Below are positions 17,756-26,483 of a DNA stretch of 64,000 nucleotides, piece by piece (within the stretch, counting starts at the first letter, position 1; each line of letters starts with the position of its first letter). The stretch is from Lactiplantibacillus plantarum (GTDB lineage Bacteria > Bacillota > Bacilli > Lactobacillales > Lactobacillaceae). A model generated the notes under the pieces. That model was given only the letters and a program-made list of their open reading frames with translations. It had not been told where the DNA came from and did not search any database. Position numbers and translations under genes: made by a program. The stretch lies in contig NZ_CP039121.1 in assembly GCF_014131735.1 (NCBI RefSeq), positions 2,976,001 through 3,040,000 of the forward strand. The letters are read 5' to 3'.

Positions 17756-19081
17756 TTAAGCTTCGACCGTTTCGCCAGCAGCTTCTTTAGCAGCAAAGGT
17801 CTTTTCTTCCTTAACCTTATCACGATCTAAGGCCTTGAAGAAGAAGTAGTAGATGGCACCATCAAGCACAATATTAACAATTTGTAATACCGCACCTGAG
17901 ATGTGCATCGTTGCTAAGTAACCAGAGATAATTGGCGGCGTCGTCCAAGGAACCATGACCCCAACCGTCTTTGCAACTAAGCCCGTCGACATTGCAATGT
18001 AAGTCGTCGTAACATTAACTAACGGTGCCAAGATAAACGGAACGGCAATCCGATAGTTCATAACGATTGGCAACCCGAAGACAATTGGTTCATTGATATT
18101 GAACAATGCGGGTCCGATAACCAGCTTACCTAATGTCTTGAATTCGGCACTCTTGGCAACAAAGGCAATCATGAAAGCCAGTCCCAAGGTCGCACCGGAA
18201 CCACCCATGTGGACAAAGTTGTCGAAGAATTGTTGTGTCACAACGTTTGGTAAAGCCTTACCAGCCTTAAGCGCTTCCGCATTTTGAGACATCGCAGCTA
18301 ACCAGATTGGTTGCATGACCCCAGAAACCACGTTGGCACCGTGAATCCCGAAAATCCAAAGAATACATACAACGAATTCAGCAACCAAGGCCCCTGGTAA
18401 CGTGTTACTCAACAAGCCTAATGGTTTAGCTAAGACGAATGAAATCACGTTAGGAATACTCTGCATTGGTGATGCTTCAACAGCCAACCGCAGTAACCAC
18501 ATCAAGAATAAGATGACGAAACCGGGTACTAAGGCTGCAAACGAGTTGCTAACTGCCGGTGGCACGCTATCAGGCATCTTAATCGTCCAATTGCGATGCA
18601 CCATGAAAACGTAAAAATCAGTAATAAACAACCCAATCAGTAGCGCCGTGAATAACCCCGCCGAATCAAGTTGGGTTAATGGTACCCACAGTGCTCCTGC
18701 CTTATCGGTGTTTAATGGAATCGTTAAGAACCAAGCGCCTAACGAAACAATTGAGGCAGAGATTGGATCGACTTTATAACTCTTTGCCAAGTTATAAGAA
18801 ATCCCAATAACCGCAATCAAGCCCATGATATGGAACGAGGCGTTAGTTGGATATTGGACGATCGTTGCCCAATTCGAACCAAAGGTATTGGCCATAAAGG
18901 TCTGATAACCCTTGATAGGGAATTGCGCAATGATCATGAAGACCGACCCGATAATAATCATTGGCACTGCCAATGTCATCCCATCACGTAAGGCAATTAA
19001 GTGACGAGAACCAGCAATCTTGCCAAAGAAAGGGACAAGTCGGTCATTAACAAAGCTCGACTTGTTATTGTTTTCGCTCAT
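17756..19081 (-). CDS. PTS cellobiose/lactose family EIIC permease
   Basis: Integral membrane protein of 441 residues with about ten hydrophobic segments, the length of stand-alone CelB-type EIIC. Typical pieces are LRDGMTLAVPMIIIGSVFM near the N-terminus and FNINEPIVFGLPI in the sugar-binding loop, where the Asn-Glu pair contacts the sugar. It transports and phosphorylates beta-glucosides using separate EIIA and EIIB proteins, but neither gene is next to it, so it must borrow them. Start ATG follows AGGGGG. A cre-like box lies upstream and an RpiR regulator gene precedes it on the same strand. Confidence 0.92.
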   Translation of the reverse strand: MSENNNKSSFVNDRLVPFFGKIAGSRHLIALRDGMTLAVPMIIIGSVFMIIAQFPIKGYQTFMANTFGSNWATIVQYPTNASFHIMGLIAVIGISYNLAKSYKVDPISASIVSLGAWFLTIPLNTDKAGALWVPLTQLDSAGLFTALLIGLFITDFYVFMVHRNWTIKMPDSVPPAVSNSFAALVPGFVILFLMWLLRLAVEASPMQSIPNVISFVLAKPLGLLSNTLPGALVAEFVVCILWIFGIHGANVVSGVMQPIWLAAMSQNAEALKAGKALPNVVTQQFFDNFVHMGGSGATLGLAFMIAFVAKSAEFKTLGKLVIGPALFNINEPIVFGLPIVMNYRIAVPFILAPLVNVTTTYIAMSTGLVAKTVGVMVPWTTPPIISGYLATMHISGAVLQIVNIVLDGAIYYFFFKALDRDKVKEEKTFAAKEAAGETVEA

Positions 19082-19175
19082 GTCGTGACCCCCTAAAATA
19101 ATTTGTTGTGCATATTCATTTAACGAACATTCTCAAACAATCAGAATAATTTAAGTAAGCTAACGGTCAATCAAT

Positions 19176-19190
19176 AGTTAACCGTTTACA
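19176..19190 (-). promoter_or_regulatory. cre-like site upstream of the EIIC gene
   Basis: AGTTAACCGTTTACA fits the catabolite-responsive consensus WTGNAANCGNWNNCW with two mismatches, about 100 bases before the EIIC start. Confidence 0.4.
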
Positions 19191-19331
19191 TAAAATTGAG
19201 TTCGTCCGTTACAAAGTAGTCCTGTCATCTGACATTTGTACCCATGAATACGCTTCCTACAAAATTCATTATACCTGTCATTCTCAAAATGTATACCCTT
19301 TCACTCTAAAATGGGTGTTGTTCCATCCATC

Positions 19332-19361
19332 GGAATTTGTTCTATTTTTAGAACATGTTCC
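19332..19361. promoter_or_regulatory. Inverted repeat between rpiR-type gene and EIIC gene
   Basis: GGAATTTGTTCTA (19332-19344) and TAGAACATGTTCC (19349-19361) match with two differences around TTTT. No T run follows on the minus strand, so an operator is as likely as a terminator. The rest of the 19082-19382 gap holds the EIIC promoter region and no gene. Confidence 0.45.
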
Positions 19362-19382
19362 AAAGATTGGTTTGAATTACCT

Positions 19383-20114
19383 TTACGTTAATGGCTGAAT
19401 AATCATAGCTAATTGTTCCAGATAATAAACGACGGGCAACTGGGACAAGGTGCTACCACCACTGATTGCTTGAACTTCCGGGGTATCGTAAGTTAACACC
19501 ACGTCCGCAATCCCAGCTAACGTCGAATGACTGCTAGCGGTAATAGCGACCACCTTCGCGCCACTCTGCCGATAATAAACGCTTTGTTCAATAATATCTT
19601 CAGACTCTCCAGATACTGAAAGTGCGAAAAAGACGGTATCCGATAAATCCTGTTGCTGAACCGGATGGGGCTGACTCGTATCACTAATCATCAAGCTATA
19701 TAAACCAAAGTTAGCGAATAAATGGCTGCCATACGCGGCCAGGCCAGCACTCGTCCCTGACCCAATCAGTACGACCATTCGAGCTTGATGAACCAGTTCT
19801 GCGACCCGATGAAGTTTAGCCGTGATATCGGGTAAGTTCATGCGGTCAAAAAACGTCCGCATCGGTACAACTGTCTGAGCTAACGGTTGTGTGGCATCTT
19901 GCCGTAACTGTTCTTTTAATGTGAACTTAAATTCTGCGTAGCCATCATAGCCCATGTGCTTTAGAAAACGCAAAATAGTCGTTGCTGAGACGTGACTATG
20001 GTCGGCCAATTGTCGAATCGTCATAGTACTTACTTCAGCGGGATGACCCACAATATACTTATAAATTTCAATTTCCAAGCGGTTTAACTGCTGGACCTGA
20101 TCGTACGAAAACAT
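19383..20114 (-). CDS. MurR/RpiR family transcriptional regulator
   Basis: Regulator of 243 residues. The N-terminal HTH_6 domain (about 1-75; TIRQLADHSHVSATTILRFLKHMGY) is followed by a SIS sugar-phosphate-binding domain (about 105-225), with VLIGSGTSAG and FALSVSGESEDI as its phosphate-binding loops. Members sense sugar phosphates and control nearby sugar genes. It lies 300 bases upstream of the EIIC gene on the same strand, which suggests control of that gene. Start ATG after GGGGTGA. Confidence 0.9.
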   Translation of the reverse strand: MFSYDQVQQLNRLEIEIYKYIVGHPAEVSTMTIRQLADHSHVSATTILRFLKHMGYDGYAEFKFTLKEQLRQDATQPLAQTVVPMRTFFDRMNLPDITAKLHRVAELVHQARMVVLIGSGTSAGLAAYGSHLFANFGLYSLMISDTSQPHPVQQQDLSDTVFFALSVSGESEDIIEQSVYYRQSGAKVVAITASSHSTLAGIADVVLTYDTPEVQAISGGSTLSQLPVVYYLEQLAMIIQPLT

Positions 20115-20194
20115 TGACTCACCCCGTCACTATTGATTAATTGGTCTATCATTAAATTAATATGACCATTAGAATTTATGGGAACAAATTCCGC

Positions 20195-20491
20195 TTATTG
20201 ATCGCCCCACCGACCATCGATCTGCGGTTTGATCTCAAGATCCTGCATTTCCAAATCACAAGTTGCTACTGCGTCAGTTAATTTAGCCGTAAATTCGGCC
20301 GTTTTATATGGCGAATCAACGGACCACGTCTTAAAGTTGGGCGTTCGATTAATACGTCCTAACGCCGCAATCGCTGGTACTTCCTTCGGATCAACGGCGG
20401 GAGCCGACTTCTTTACATTGATGTTGTAACCATAATGACCACTGTGATACAGTGCCTGCATGGCGTCACGAAAAAGTCCCATGTCACTCAC
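20195..20491 (-). CDS. Small protein of unknown function
   Basis: Soluble protein of 98 residues; no family recognised. Two starts are possible: GTG at 20491, very close to GGAAGG, or ATG at 20482, twelve bases from it. It lies between the RpiR regulator gene and the two-component system with no clear link to either. Confidence 0.6.
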   Translation of the reverse strand: MSDMGLFRDAMQALYHSGHYGYNINVKKSAPAVDPKEVPAIAALGRINRTPNFKTWSVDSPYKTAEFTAKLTDAVATCDLEMQDLEIKPQIDGRWGDQ

Positions 20492-20647
20492 TTACCTTCC
20501 ATTTTCATAGTCCAATTTTAGCATAAGTCCGGTGACGCTTTCATTTAGTTCACACAAATCCATAAAAATAAGTCAAAATATCGGAAAAGCGTCATAATTA
20601 TTCGCTATAATTAGACATAAACCAGGGTTATTGAGAGGAGCATAACA

Positions 20648-21352
20648 TTGAAAAAAACGATTTTAATTGTTGAGGATGAAGGTAGCCTATCTGGTTACTT
20701 GACTAAAGAACTACAATTTGAGGATTTCAACGTTTTGGTAGCGGCTGACGGTTTGGCAGCTATGGAAACCTACCAAGCGCATCAAAACGAGTTGCTCCTC
20801 ATCCTGCTAGACTGGATGTTGCCAAAACTTGATGGTATGGAAGTTCTTCGCCGCATTCGCAAACACGATCAAGTACCAGTCATTATTATGACCGCTAGAG
20901 ATTATGTCGGTGATAAAGTCGCCGGGTTAGATAATGGTGCCGACGACTATATCACCAAACCATTTGAAATCGAAGAATTATTGGCCCGAATCCGGGTTAT
21001 CCAACGACGCATTGAAAATCAAGTTGAACCCAATCAAGTCTACCAACTGGATGATGTCCAGCTAGATACTAAAGCTCACCGCGTTACTAACGGGCAGGAA
21101 GAAGTTACCTTAACTCACCGTGAATATGATTTGCTGCAATTCTTCCTCGCTCATCCCGACGAAGTCTTTACCCGTGATGACTTGCTTGACCAAGTCTGGG
21201 GCGCCGACTTTCTCGGTCAGCAAAATGTCGTTGACGTTTATGTCGGTTATTTACGTAATAAAATCACGACAACCGGCGCCTCCCCACTCATTCAAACGGT
21301 GCGCGGCGTCGGGTATAAACTAAGGGAGCCGATGTCTGATGCCCAAAAATAA
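20648..21352 (+). CDS. OmpR family response regulator
   Basis: Response regulator of 234 residues. The receiver domain (about 1-120) holds the acidic pocket VEDE, phosphoacceptor Asp55 in LLDWMLP, and the Lys of YITKPF. It is followed by a winged-helix DNA-binding domain (about 130-228, ending VRGVGYKLREP). Start is TTG after GAGAGGAG. The kinase gene overlaps it by 14 bases, so the two are translated together. Confidence 0.96.
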   Translation: MKKTILIVEDEGSLSGYLTKELQFEDFNVLVAADGLAAMETYQAHQNELLLILLDWMLPKLDGMEVLRRIRKHDQVPVIIMTARDYVGDKVAGLDNGADDYITKPFEIEELLARIRVIQRRIENQVEPNQVYQLDDVQLDTKAHRVTNGQEEVTLTHREYDLLQFFLAHPDEVFTRDDLLDQVWGADFLGQQNVVDVYVGYLRNKITTTGASPLIQTVRGVGYKLREPMSDAQK

Positions 21353-22715
21353 CACCACTCCGACCTATGAACAGCTGATCAATAAGGCCATCCGCCGACT
21401 AATGCTGACAATTACGTTGTTGGTTAGCTTGATCACCCTTCTGATGGTCGGCACTCAGCAAACGATCAATACGACTAGGGAAGCCCGTGACTTGATGAGC
21501 AGTCTTAACCAGGCGAATATCAAAGACGTCCCCAGTTTTATTCAATGGAACAATACGACGACACGCAATACGAAACAACCGGCATTTATCCGGGTAACCA
21601 CCAAGAAAGCAACCTTGACGACCGCCACTAAAACGAAGCGGACGATCATCACTACCCCATCGTCCAAATCGTTTTTCACCAAGCAACAGACTAAGCTAGT
21701 AGGGCCGTTAGTCTACGTTCGCGGATTTGGTTTCTTCTTATCTTATAGTGAAAAAGATGGGCATAACACTTACCAACTATGGGTCAGCTTAAGGCGATTG
21801 TTCAACAGTCTGCTTATTTTGATTCTGCTCATGCTGGCTGTCACTTGTGCCGCCCTGGCATTGGGGACTTGGTGGGCCCATCGTTTAGCACTGCGACTGA
21901 GTGACCCAACCATTAAACTGTTACACGCAACCAAGTACACATCGAACAATCCGGATAGCGACCAGCCCACCTTAGACGTGCCTGCTAGCCCCCGCGAGAT
22001 CAACGACCTCGGTCGGGCCTTTAATGAACTGTTGGTCACGCAAAATCAACGATTGCAGCATGAGCGTCAATTTATTTCTGATGCTTCGCACGAACTGCGA
22101 ACCCCGATTGCTGCGATTCGCGGTAATCTCAGTCTAATCAAGCGGCGGGGTGACGCCCACCCCGAAGTGATTCCAGAATCATTACAGTTTATTGATGAAG
22201 AATCACTAAGAATGCAACATCTGATTGAGAACCTACTTCACCTTTCACGAGCTGATCGCGCTAAGCTAGTCTTAACTGACCAAGACCTATCACTATTAAT
22301 GTTGTCACTGGCTGAACATTACCAGCCATCAATTGATCAACCATTGACGCTCGCAATTGATCCGAACATCCACGTTCAAGGTAATGCGGAAATGTTACAA
22401 CAAATCGTTGTGGTCTTACTCGATAATGCCCATAAATACTCGCCACATGATCAACCGATTACCTTGAGTTTGCACCAGACTGATCAAGCAGTCGAACTAG
22501 CTGTAGCCGACCATGGTGAGGGAATTCCAGACGACCAAAAACAGGCTGTCTTTCAGCGTTTTTACCGCGTTGACCAATCTCGGTCACAAGCAATCGAAGG
22601 CAGTGGCCTAGGCTTAGCAATCGTTCAACAGTTAGTCACATTGAATCAGGCCAACATTAAAATTACCGACAACCAGCCATCCGGGAGTATCTTTACGGTC
22701 AGCTGGCAACTATAG
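21339..22715 (+). CDS. Sensor histidine kinase
   Basis: Membrane kinase of 458 residues. Membrane segments lie at about 19-38 and 155-180 and enclose an extracellular sensor of some 115 residues rich in Thr and Lys. A HAMP linker follows (about 180-235), then the H-box with His251 in SDASHELRTP, the N-box LLDNAHKYSP, and G-boxes DHGEGIPDD and GSGLGLAIV. All catalytic motifs are intact. The stimulus and regulon are not evident from the neighbours. Confidence 0.96.
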   Translation: MPKNNTTPTYEQLINKAIRRLMLTITLLVSLITLLMVGTQQTINTTREARDLMSSLNQANIKDVPSFIQWNNTTTRNTKQPAFIRVTTKKATLTTATKTKRTIITTPSSKSFFTKQQTKLVGPLVYVRGFGFFLSYSEKDGHNTYQLWVSLRRLFNSLLILILLMLAVTCAALALGTWWAHRLALRLSDPTIKLLHATKYTSNNPDSDQPTLDVPASPREINDLGRAFNELLVTQNQRLQHERQFISDASHELRTPIAAIRGNLSLIKRRGDAHPEVIPESLQFIDEESLRMQHLIENLLHLSRADRAKLVLTDQDLSLLMLSLAEHYQPSIDQPLTLAIDPNIHVQGNAEMLQQIVVVLLDNAHKYSPHDQPITLSLHQTDQAVELAVADHGEGIPDDQKQAVFQRFYRVDQSRSQAIEGSGLGLAIVQQLVTLNQANIKITDNQPSGSIFTVSWQL

Positions 22716-22756
22716 TAACAAGTACTATTATTTTATTTTCTAATAATTACTCTCAT

Positions 22757-22796
22757 AAAAAAGCGAGTCACTAGAAAAATCTAGGACTCGCTTTTG
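22757..22796. terminator. Terminator after the two-component operon
   Basis: AAAAGCGAGTC with CTAG (to 22774) pairs with CTAGGACTCGCTTTT (22781-22795). It stands between converging genes and is usable from both sides. Confidence 0.8.
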
Positions 22797-22866
22797 GTCT
22801 TGTGCCACCCAATCACAAAGATACCTCCAAGACTATTCTGAATTGATATTCAGAAACTAATTACTA

Positions 22867-23259
22867 CTAACCCATCTGCGTGGTTTTATGAGATTTCATA
22901 CTCAAAATATCACCATCCAAATGTTCTATTTTTGCTTTTAAATATTGTTTTTCTATTTTAATTTGCGCCTCTTGTGCTTCTAGATCTCCGTTTAAACGTA
23001 ACAGAAATTTTTTTAGTGCAACTGTACGTTCTAGTGTTACTTCTTCAGGACGGAAACTGTATTGCTGAATCTCTTTAATTGACGCGCCTAATTGCCGGAG
23101 ATGTACAATTCGGTTAACCATCTCTTGATCACTAGCCGAAAATTGTCGGATACCATTTTGATCACGCTTAATCGGGCCAATTAGACCAACACTTTCATAG
23201 TAACGTAGTGCATTATTCGACACACCATATTTCTGAGCGGTCGCCGTAATTGTAAACAT
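22867..23259 (-). CDS. MerR family transcriptional regulator
   Basis: Regulator of 130 residues. The winged helix-turn-helix at the N-terminus (about 1-70; KYGVSNNALRYYESVGLI) is followed by a long dimerisation coiled coil (about 75-120). There is no Cys cluster, so a metal-sensing role is unlikely; it resembles small-molecule-sensing MerR proteins. Divergent from the MFS gene at 23351 with a MerR-type promoter between them, which makes the pump its likely target. The pair looks more AT-rich than its surroundings, a hint of separate origin. Confidence 0.92.
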   Translation of the reverse strand: MFTITATAQKYGVSNNALRYYESVGLIGPIKRDQNGIRQFSASDQEMVNRIVHLRQLGASIKEIQQYSFRPEEVTLERTVALKKFLLRLNGDLEAQEAQIKIEKQYLKAKIEHLDGDILSMKSHKTTQMG

Positions 23260-23282
23260 ACTCGTATCCTCCTAAATTTTGC

Positions 23283-23313
23283 TTGCGTTAGTGTAACACG
23301 AACTTGTTATACT
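23283..23313 (+). promoter_or_regulatory. MerR-type promoter with 19-bp spacer and operator
   Basis: TTGCGT (23283-23288) and TATACT (23308-23313) are separated by 19 bases, two more than optimal, the hallmark of promoters remodelled by MerR proteins. Within the spacer lies an inverted repeat, GTGTAACA-CGAACT-TGTTATAC (23291-23312), with one mismatch. Confidence 0.75.
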
Positions 23314-23350
23314 TTCAAATGTTCAAAAAATAGGAGGTTGAATTTTTATC

Positions 23351-24751
23351 ATGAAAACAACAACTCGTTCTTGGTTAGCAATGATTGTCATCGGTATTTT
23401 TACAATTATGGCTAATCTCGATGCATCAATCATTAATATCGCACTACCTATCATGTCAAAATCACTTGCGGTTCCAATTAGTCAGATCACATATACCGTG
23501 ATGGGTTATATGGTCATTCTATCAGGCTTACTGGTAACATTCGGTAAACTTGGTGATATTTGGGGTAAAGGTAGAATCTTTACTTTAGGTATGTATAGCT
23601 TTACTATCGGCTCACTAATGGCCAGTGTCAACTTCGGCTTTGAGTTTCTACTATTGGCTCGTTTTGTGCAAGCAGTTGGCGCTGCCGCAACGCTTTCAAA
23701 CAGCTATGGTTTAATTTCGGAACTGTTTGATAATCACACCCGGGGAACTGCCATGGGTATCAATACAATGTTTATTTCCGCTGGTTTTGTTGCCGGACCT
23801 GCCTTAGGTGGCTTTTTACTACAGCAGTTTGCTTGGAATGCTATTTTTATGATTAACATTCCACTTGGAATCATTGCCATTATTTTAGGCCACCTATTTC
23901 TTCCCAAAAATCATGGCCGGCAACAAGCCACTAAACTTGATGGTTGGGGCGCAGGGATTCTATTCATTATCATCACACTATTCTTTGTTGTATTAGAAGC
24001 AGGGCAGACTATTGGTTTCAGGCAGCCGCTAATTATCATTGGCTTCATTATCACATTAGCACTTACACTATACTTTATTTATTTGGAAAAGCATCGAAAA
24101 AATGCGCTATTACCACTATCCATTTTTAAGAATCGTACCTTCAGCTTAGCATTGCTAGTCGGAATGCTGATACCACTTATTAATGCACTGTTCAGCTTTA
24201 TATTCCCACTCTATCTCCAAGATTATTTGAACTGGTCAGTTGGTACTACTGGAATATTAATGCTGATTTTTCCACTTATTATGGCTATTGCTGCCCCACT
24301 TGGTGGCTGGTTGAGTGATCTTTTCTCTCAACAGCTTGTTCTACTAACCGGCCTAGTCCTAATTATAATTACGCAAATTGGCTTCTTATTCCTAGATTCA
24401 CATACTTCATTAACCCTCATTATTTCTTTGTTAATTTCCAACGGTATCGGCACTGGATTTTTCATTGCACCAAATAACACATTACTAATGTCAGTCGTCC
24501 CACAAAATCAGCTAGGAGTAGCGGGTTCTCTACAGTCTTTGGGAAATAATATTGGCAATATTTTAGGCGTCGCACTTGGTTCTCTTGCACTATTTACAAC
24601 AATGAGCATCGATGCTGGATATCGAGTTAGTACTTACTTGCCAGCACATCCTGCTTGGTTTGCCCATGGTTTAACCTGGTCCTTTAGTGTTTCTCTTATT
24701 TGTGCTTTATTAGGCTTTGCCATTAGTATTATTAACCGCCCTGCACACTAA
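23351..24751 (+). CDS. MFS multidrug efflux transporter, DHA2 (EmrB/QacA) type
   Basis: Membrane protein of 466 residues with about 14 hydrophobic segments, as in the DHA2 drug:proton antiporters. Motif-A-like GKLGDIWGKGRIF follows the second segment, and the N-terminus LDASIINIALPIM matches the LDxTIVNVALP motif of the family. The ribosome binding site AGGAGG is 13 bases from the ATG, a long gap that may lower translation. Regulated most likely by the divergent MerR protein. AT-rich codon use by eye. Confidence 0.93.
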   Translation: MKTTTRSWLAMIVIGIFTIMANLDASIINIALPIMSKSLAVPISQITYTVMGYMVILSGLLVTFGKLGDIWGKGRIFTLGMYSFTIGSLMASVNFGFEFLLLARFVQAVGAAATLSNSYGLISELFDNHTRGTAMGINTMFISAGFVAGPALGGFLLQQFAWNAIFMINIPLGIIAIILGHLFLPKNHGRQQATKLDGWGAGILFIIITLFFVVLEAGQTIGFRQPLIIIGFIITLALTLYFIYLEKHRKNALLPLSIFKNRTFSLALLVGMLIPLINALFSFIFPLYLQDYLNWSVGTTGILMLIFPLIMAIAAPLGGWLSDLFSQQLVLLTGLVLIIITQIGFLFLDSHTSLTLIISLLISNGIGTGFFIAPNNTLLMSVVPQNQLGVAGSLQSLGNNIGNILGVALGSLALFTTMSIDAGYRVSTYLPAHPAWFAHGLTWSFSVSLICALLGFAISIINRPAH

Positions 24752-24775
24752 GCTAATTCATTTACAAATAAACTC

Positions 24776-24824
24776 TTAACAACCGTTTTAAGGACATTAA
24801 CAGTCTTGAAACGGTTGTTAATTT
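24776..24824 (+). terminator. Terminator of the MFS gene
   Basis: TTAACAACCGTTT (24776-24788) pairs with AAACGGTTGTTAA (24809-24821), followed by a short T stretch. Confidence 0.75.
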
Positions 24825-24900
24825 AACTAGTACTTGATCCTGCCAAAGTATTACCTGCTCAGATTCAATTTTCATGGTATTTTTTATATTCTAAGTCTGA

Positions 24901-24969
24901 ATCTAAGAATTTCTTAGATAAAGTTTATGGAAAGTCGATAGTTCCCACGGCGATATGCCGGTAAACTAT
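24901..24969 (+). promoter_or_regulatory. Palindrome and structured segment upstream of small genes
   Basis: ATCTAAGAA-T-TTCTTAGAT (24901-24919) is a perfect palindrome. It is followed by an interrupted hairpin, ATAGTT/AACTAT enclosing CGGC/GCCG (24938-24969), that ends 82 bases before the next ATG. The function is unknown; the remainder of the 24752-25051 gap shows no gene. Confidence 0.4.
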
Positions 24970-25051
24970 AGTCATTCAATTAAACAAACCAACTTTAAAA
25001 ATTAACTCATAAAAATAGAATGACTCACAACAACTAAGGAGCTATGTAGAT

Positions 25052-25303
25052 ATGTTATTAGATACTGATCCAAAAATTAAAAATATCACCGCCGTTCAAT
25101 TGGTTAAGGTGACCTACCCACTGGTGATTGCGAAAACTGAAGAGGGCGAATTCGTTAAAGTCAAACTTAGTGATGAACAACTACAAGATCCATTATTCTG
25201 GGACACGTTAAAAAACATCCGCCGTTCGCAATTATGGGTCCCACTTGGTCGTCACTTCCATCAACTACTCTCTAACGACTGGTTAATGCCAGCTGCCCAA
25301 TAA
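25052..25303 (+). CDS. Small protein of unknown function
   Basis: Soluble protein of 83 residues; no family recognised. AAGGAG lies upstream of the ATG. The 40-base gap to the following secreted-protein gene and the 55-base gap after that suggest one operon of three small genes (25052-26352). Confidence 0.6.
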   Translation: MLLDTDPKIKNITAVQLVKVTYPLVIAKTEEGEFVKVKLSDEQLQDPLFWDTLKNIRRSQLWVPLGRHFHQLLSNDWLMPAAQ

Positions 25304-25343
25304 TCATTCACTAATAATAACAACTAAAAGGAGTTCGATTATT

Positions 25344-25649
25344 ATGAAAAACACATTCAAAAAACTAACCCTTACTCTAATGGCTGCCGGAACCCTCTTT
25401 GCGACTTCCGTTTCCGCCTCTGCTGACACGACGACAACAAATCCTGAAGTGACATCCACCACACTCGTCAACAAAGTTACTCGTGATACTAAACTCGCAA
25501 CGGGTACCACGACCCACCAGCCGAAACATGATTTAACACCACAGCCAACTAAGCTTGTCGTTAAATCCACCCAAAATCAAGTGTTAGCAACCATTGACGC
25601 TAGTAGCCAGAGTATCACTAAGATGAAGTATCTCACTAACGCAAAGTAG
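25344..25649 (+). CDS. Small secreted protein of unknown function
   Basis: Protein of 101 residues with a clear signal peptide (about 1-28: KKLTLTLMAAGTLFATSVSA, cleavage after ASA). The mature part is about 73 residues rich in Thr, basic at pH 7 and without Cys, so it is not disulphide-linked. No cell-wall anchor follows, so it is probably released. AAGGAG before the ATG. No family recognised. Confidence 0.65.
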   Translation: MKNTFKKLTLTLMAAGTLFATSVSASADTTTTNPEVTSTTLVNKVTRDTKLATGTTTHQPKHDLTPQPTKLVVKSTQNQVLATIDASSQSITKMKYLTNAK

Positions 25650-25704
25650 TACTGCCACCCTTAATTTCCGCCCCGTCACTTAAACCCTTAAAGGAGGCCC
25701 CGCG

Positions 25705-26352
25705 ATGAGTCAGCTGACTAAGGCCATTACCCGCCAATTACAACGTCAATATGCCGAACCAGTTCTGAAAGATCTAAATGGCAACTGGTATACCGGGGCC
25801 GATGTTTTAGAAGACCTCGCACTGTGTGAAACTAGTCTGCAACAACAGAACGTGCATGCCGGACAAGCCATTCTACTGAGCCCCGCACAAGTCGTAACGA
25901 TTCCGGGATTGTTGCTCGCCAGCTGGCAATTGGGACTGACGGTCACCCTGACACCGCCTAGCCGCCAATTACCCGAGCTGGCGCCTCAAATCTACGCCGC
26001 CATGGTTTATTCCCCTAGTCAAACGAACCAGTTAGCAACCAAATTAGATCCCCATGAAATCAGCGTTTTAACGCTAATTCTCAATACGGCGCCTAATTTT
26101 GCTTACCTGGTTCACGACCACGCCCAACCGTTGACACGCCGCAGCCAACCGGACCTGATTCTACCAGCCAGTCAACTCCAGTTCACCCAGCCTCAACTAC
26201 TTAAGATGGCTGAGCACGGTCAAACTAGCGCACACGTTCACGATTTATATAACCTTGAGACCGGATTGCTCCCCTGCCTCACGGACCTCATCACTGCGAC
26301 CCCGTTTACCATCATACCAACTAAGCAAGACTGGCAATCCAAAGTCGGTTAA
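25705..26352 (+). CDS. Truncated adenylate-forming-enzyme-like protein of unknown function
   Basis: Protein of 215 residues. Its first half recalls the N-terminus of AMP-forming ligases such as DltA (NWYTGADVLEDL, an LQQQNVHAGQAILLSP region, then LASWQLGLTVTLTPPS). However, the length is less than half of that family and no TSGSTG-like ATP-binding loop is present, so it cannot be a working ligase. It may be a decayed remnant or a repurposed small domain. The frame is intact, with AAGGAGG before the ATG, which argues for continued use. The family link is my reading of weak similarity. Confidence 0.5.
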   Translation: MSQLTKAITRQLQRQYAEPVLKDLNGNWYTGADVLEDLALCETSLQQQNVHAGQAILLSPAQVVTIPGLLLASWQLGLTVTLTPPSRQLPELAPQIYAAMVYSPSQTNQLATKLDPHEISVLTLILNTAPNFAYLVHDHAQPLTRRSQPDLILPASQLQFTQPQLLKMAEHGQTSAHVHDLYNLETGLLPCLTDLITATPFTIIPTKQDWQSKVG

Positions 26353-26426
26353 TCGCCAATTACTGGTACGTATTAGCACTTGGCGCTTTGAATCGGTATC
26401 TTGCATTGCAGCTGTTCCCAAAACAC

Positions 26427-26474
26427 AAAATGAGCTTTCCAGGAATTCTTTGCAATCCCTGGAAAGCTCATTTT
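26427..26474. terminator. Bidirectional terminator
   Basis: AAAATGAGCTTTCCAGG (26427-26443) pairs perfectly with 26458-26474 and serves the converging transcripts of the small operon and mntH. Confidence 0.88.
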
Positions 26475-26483
26475 AATGTTTGA

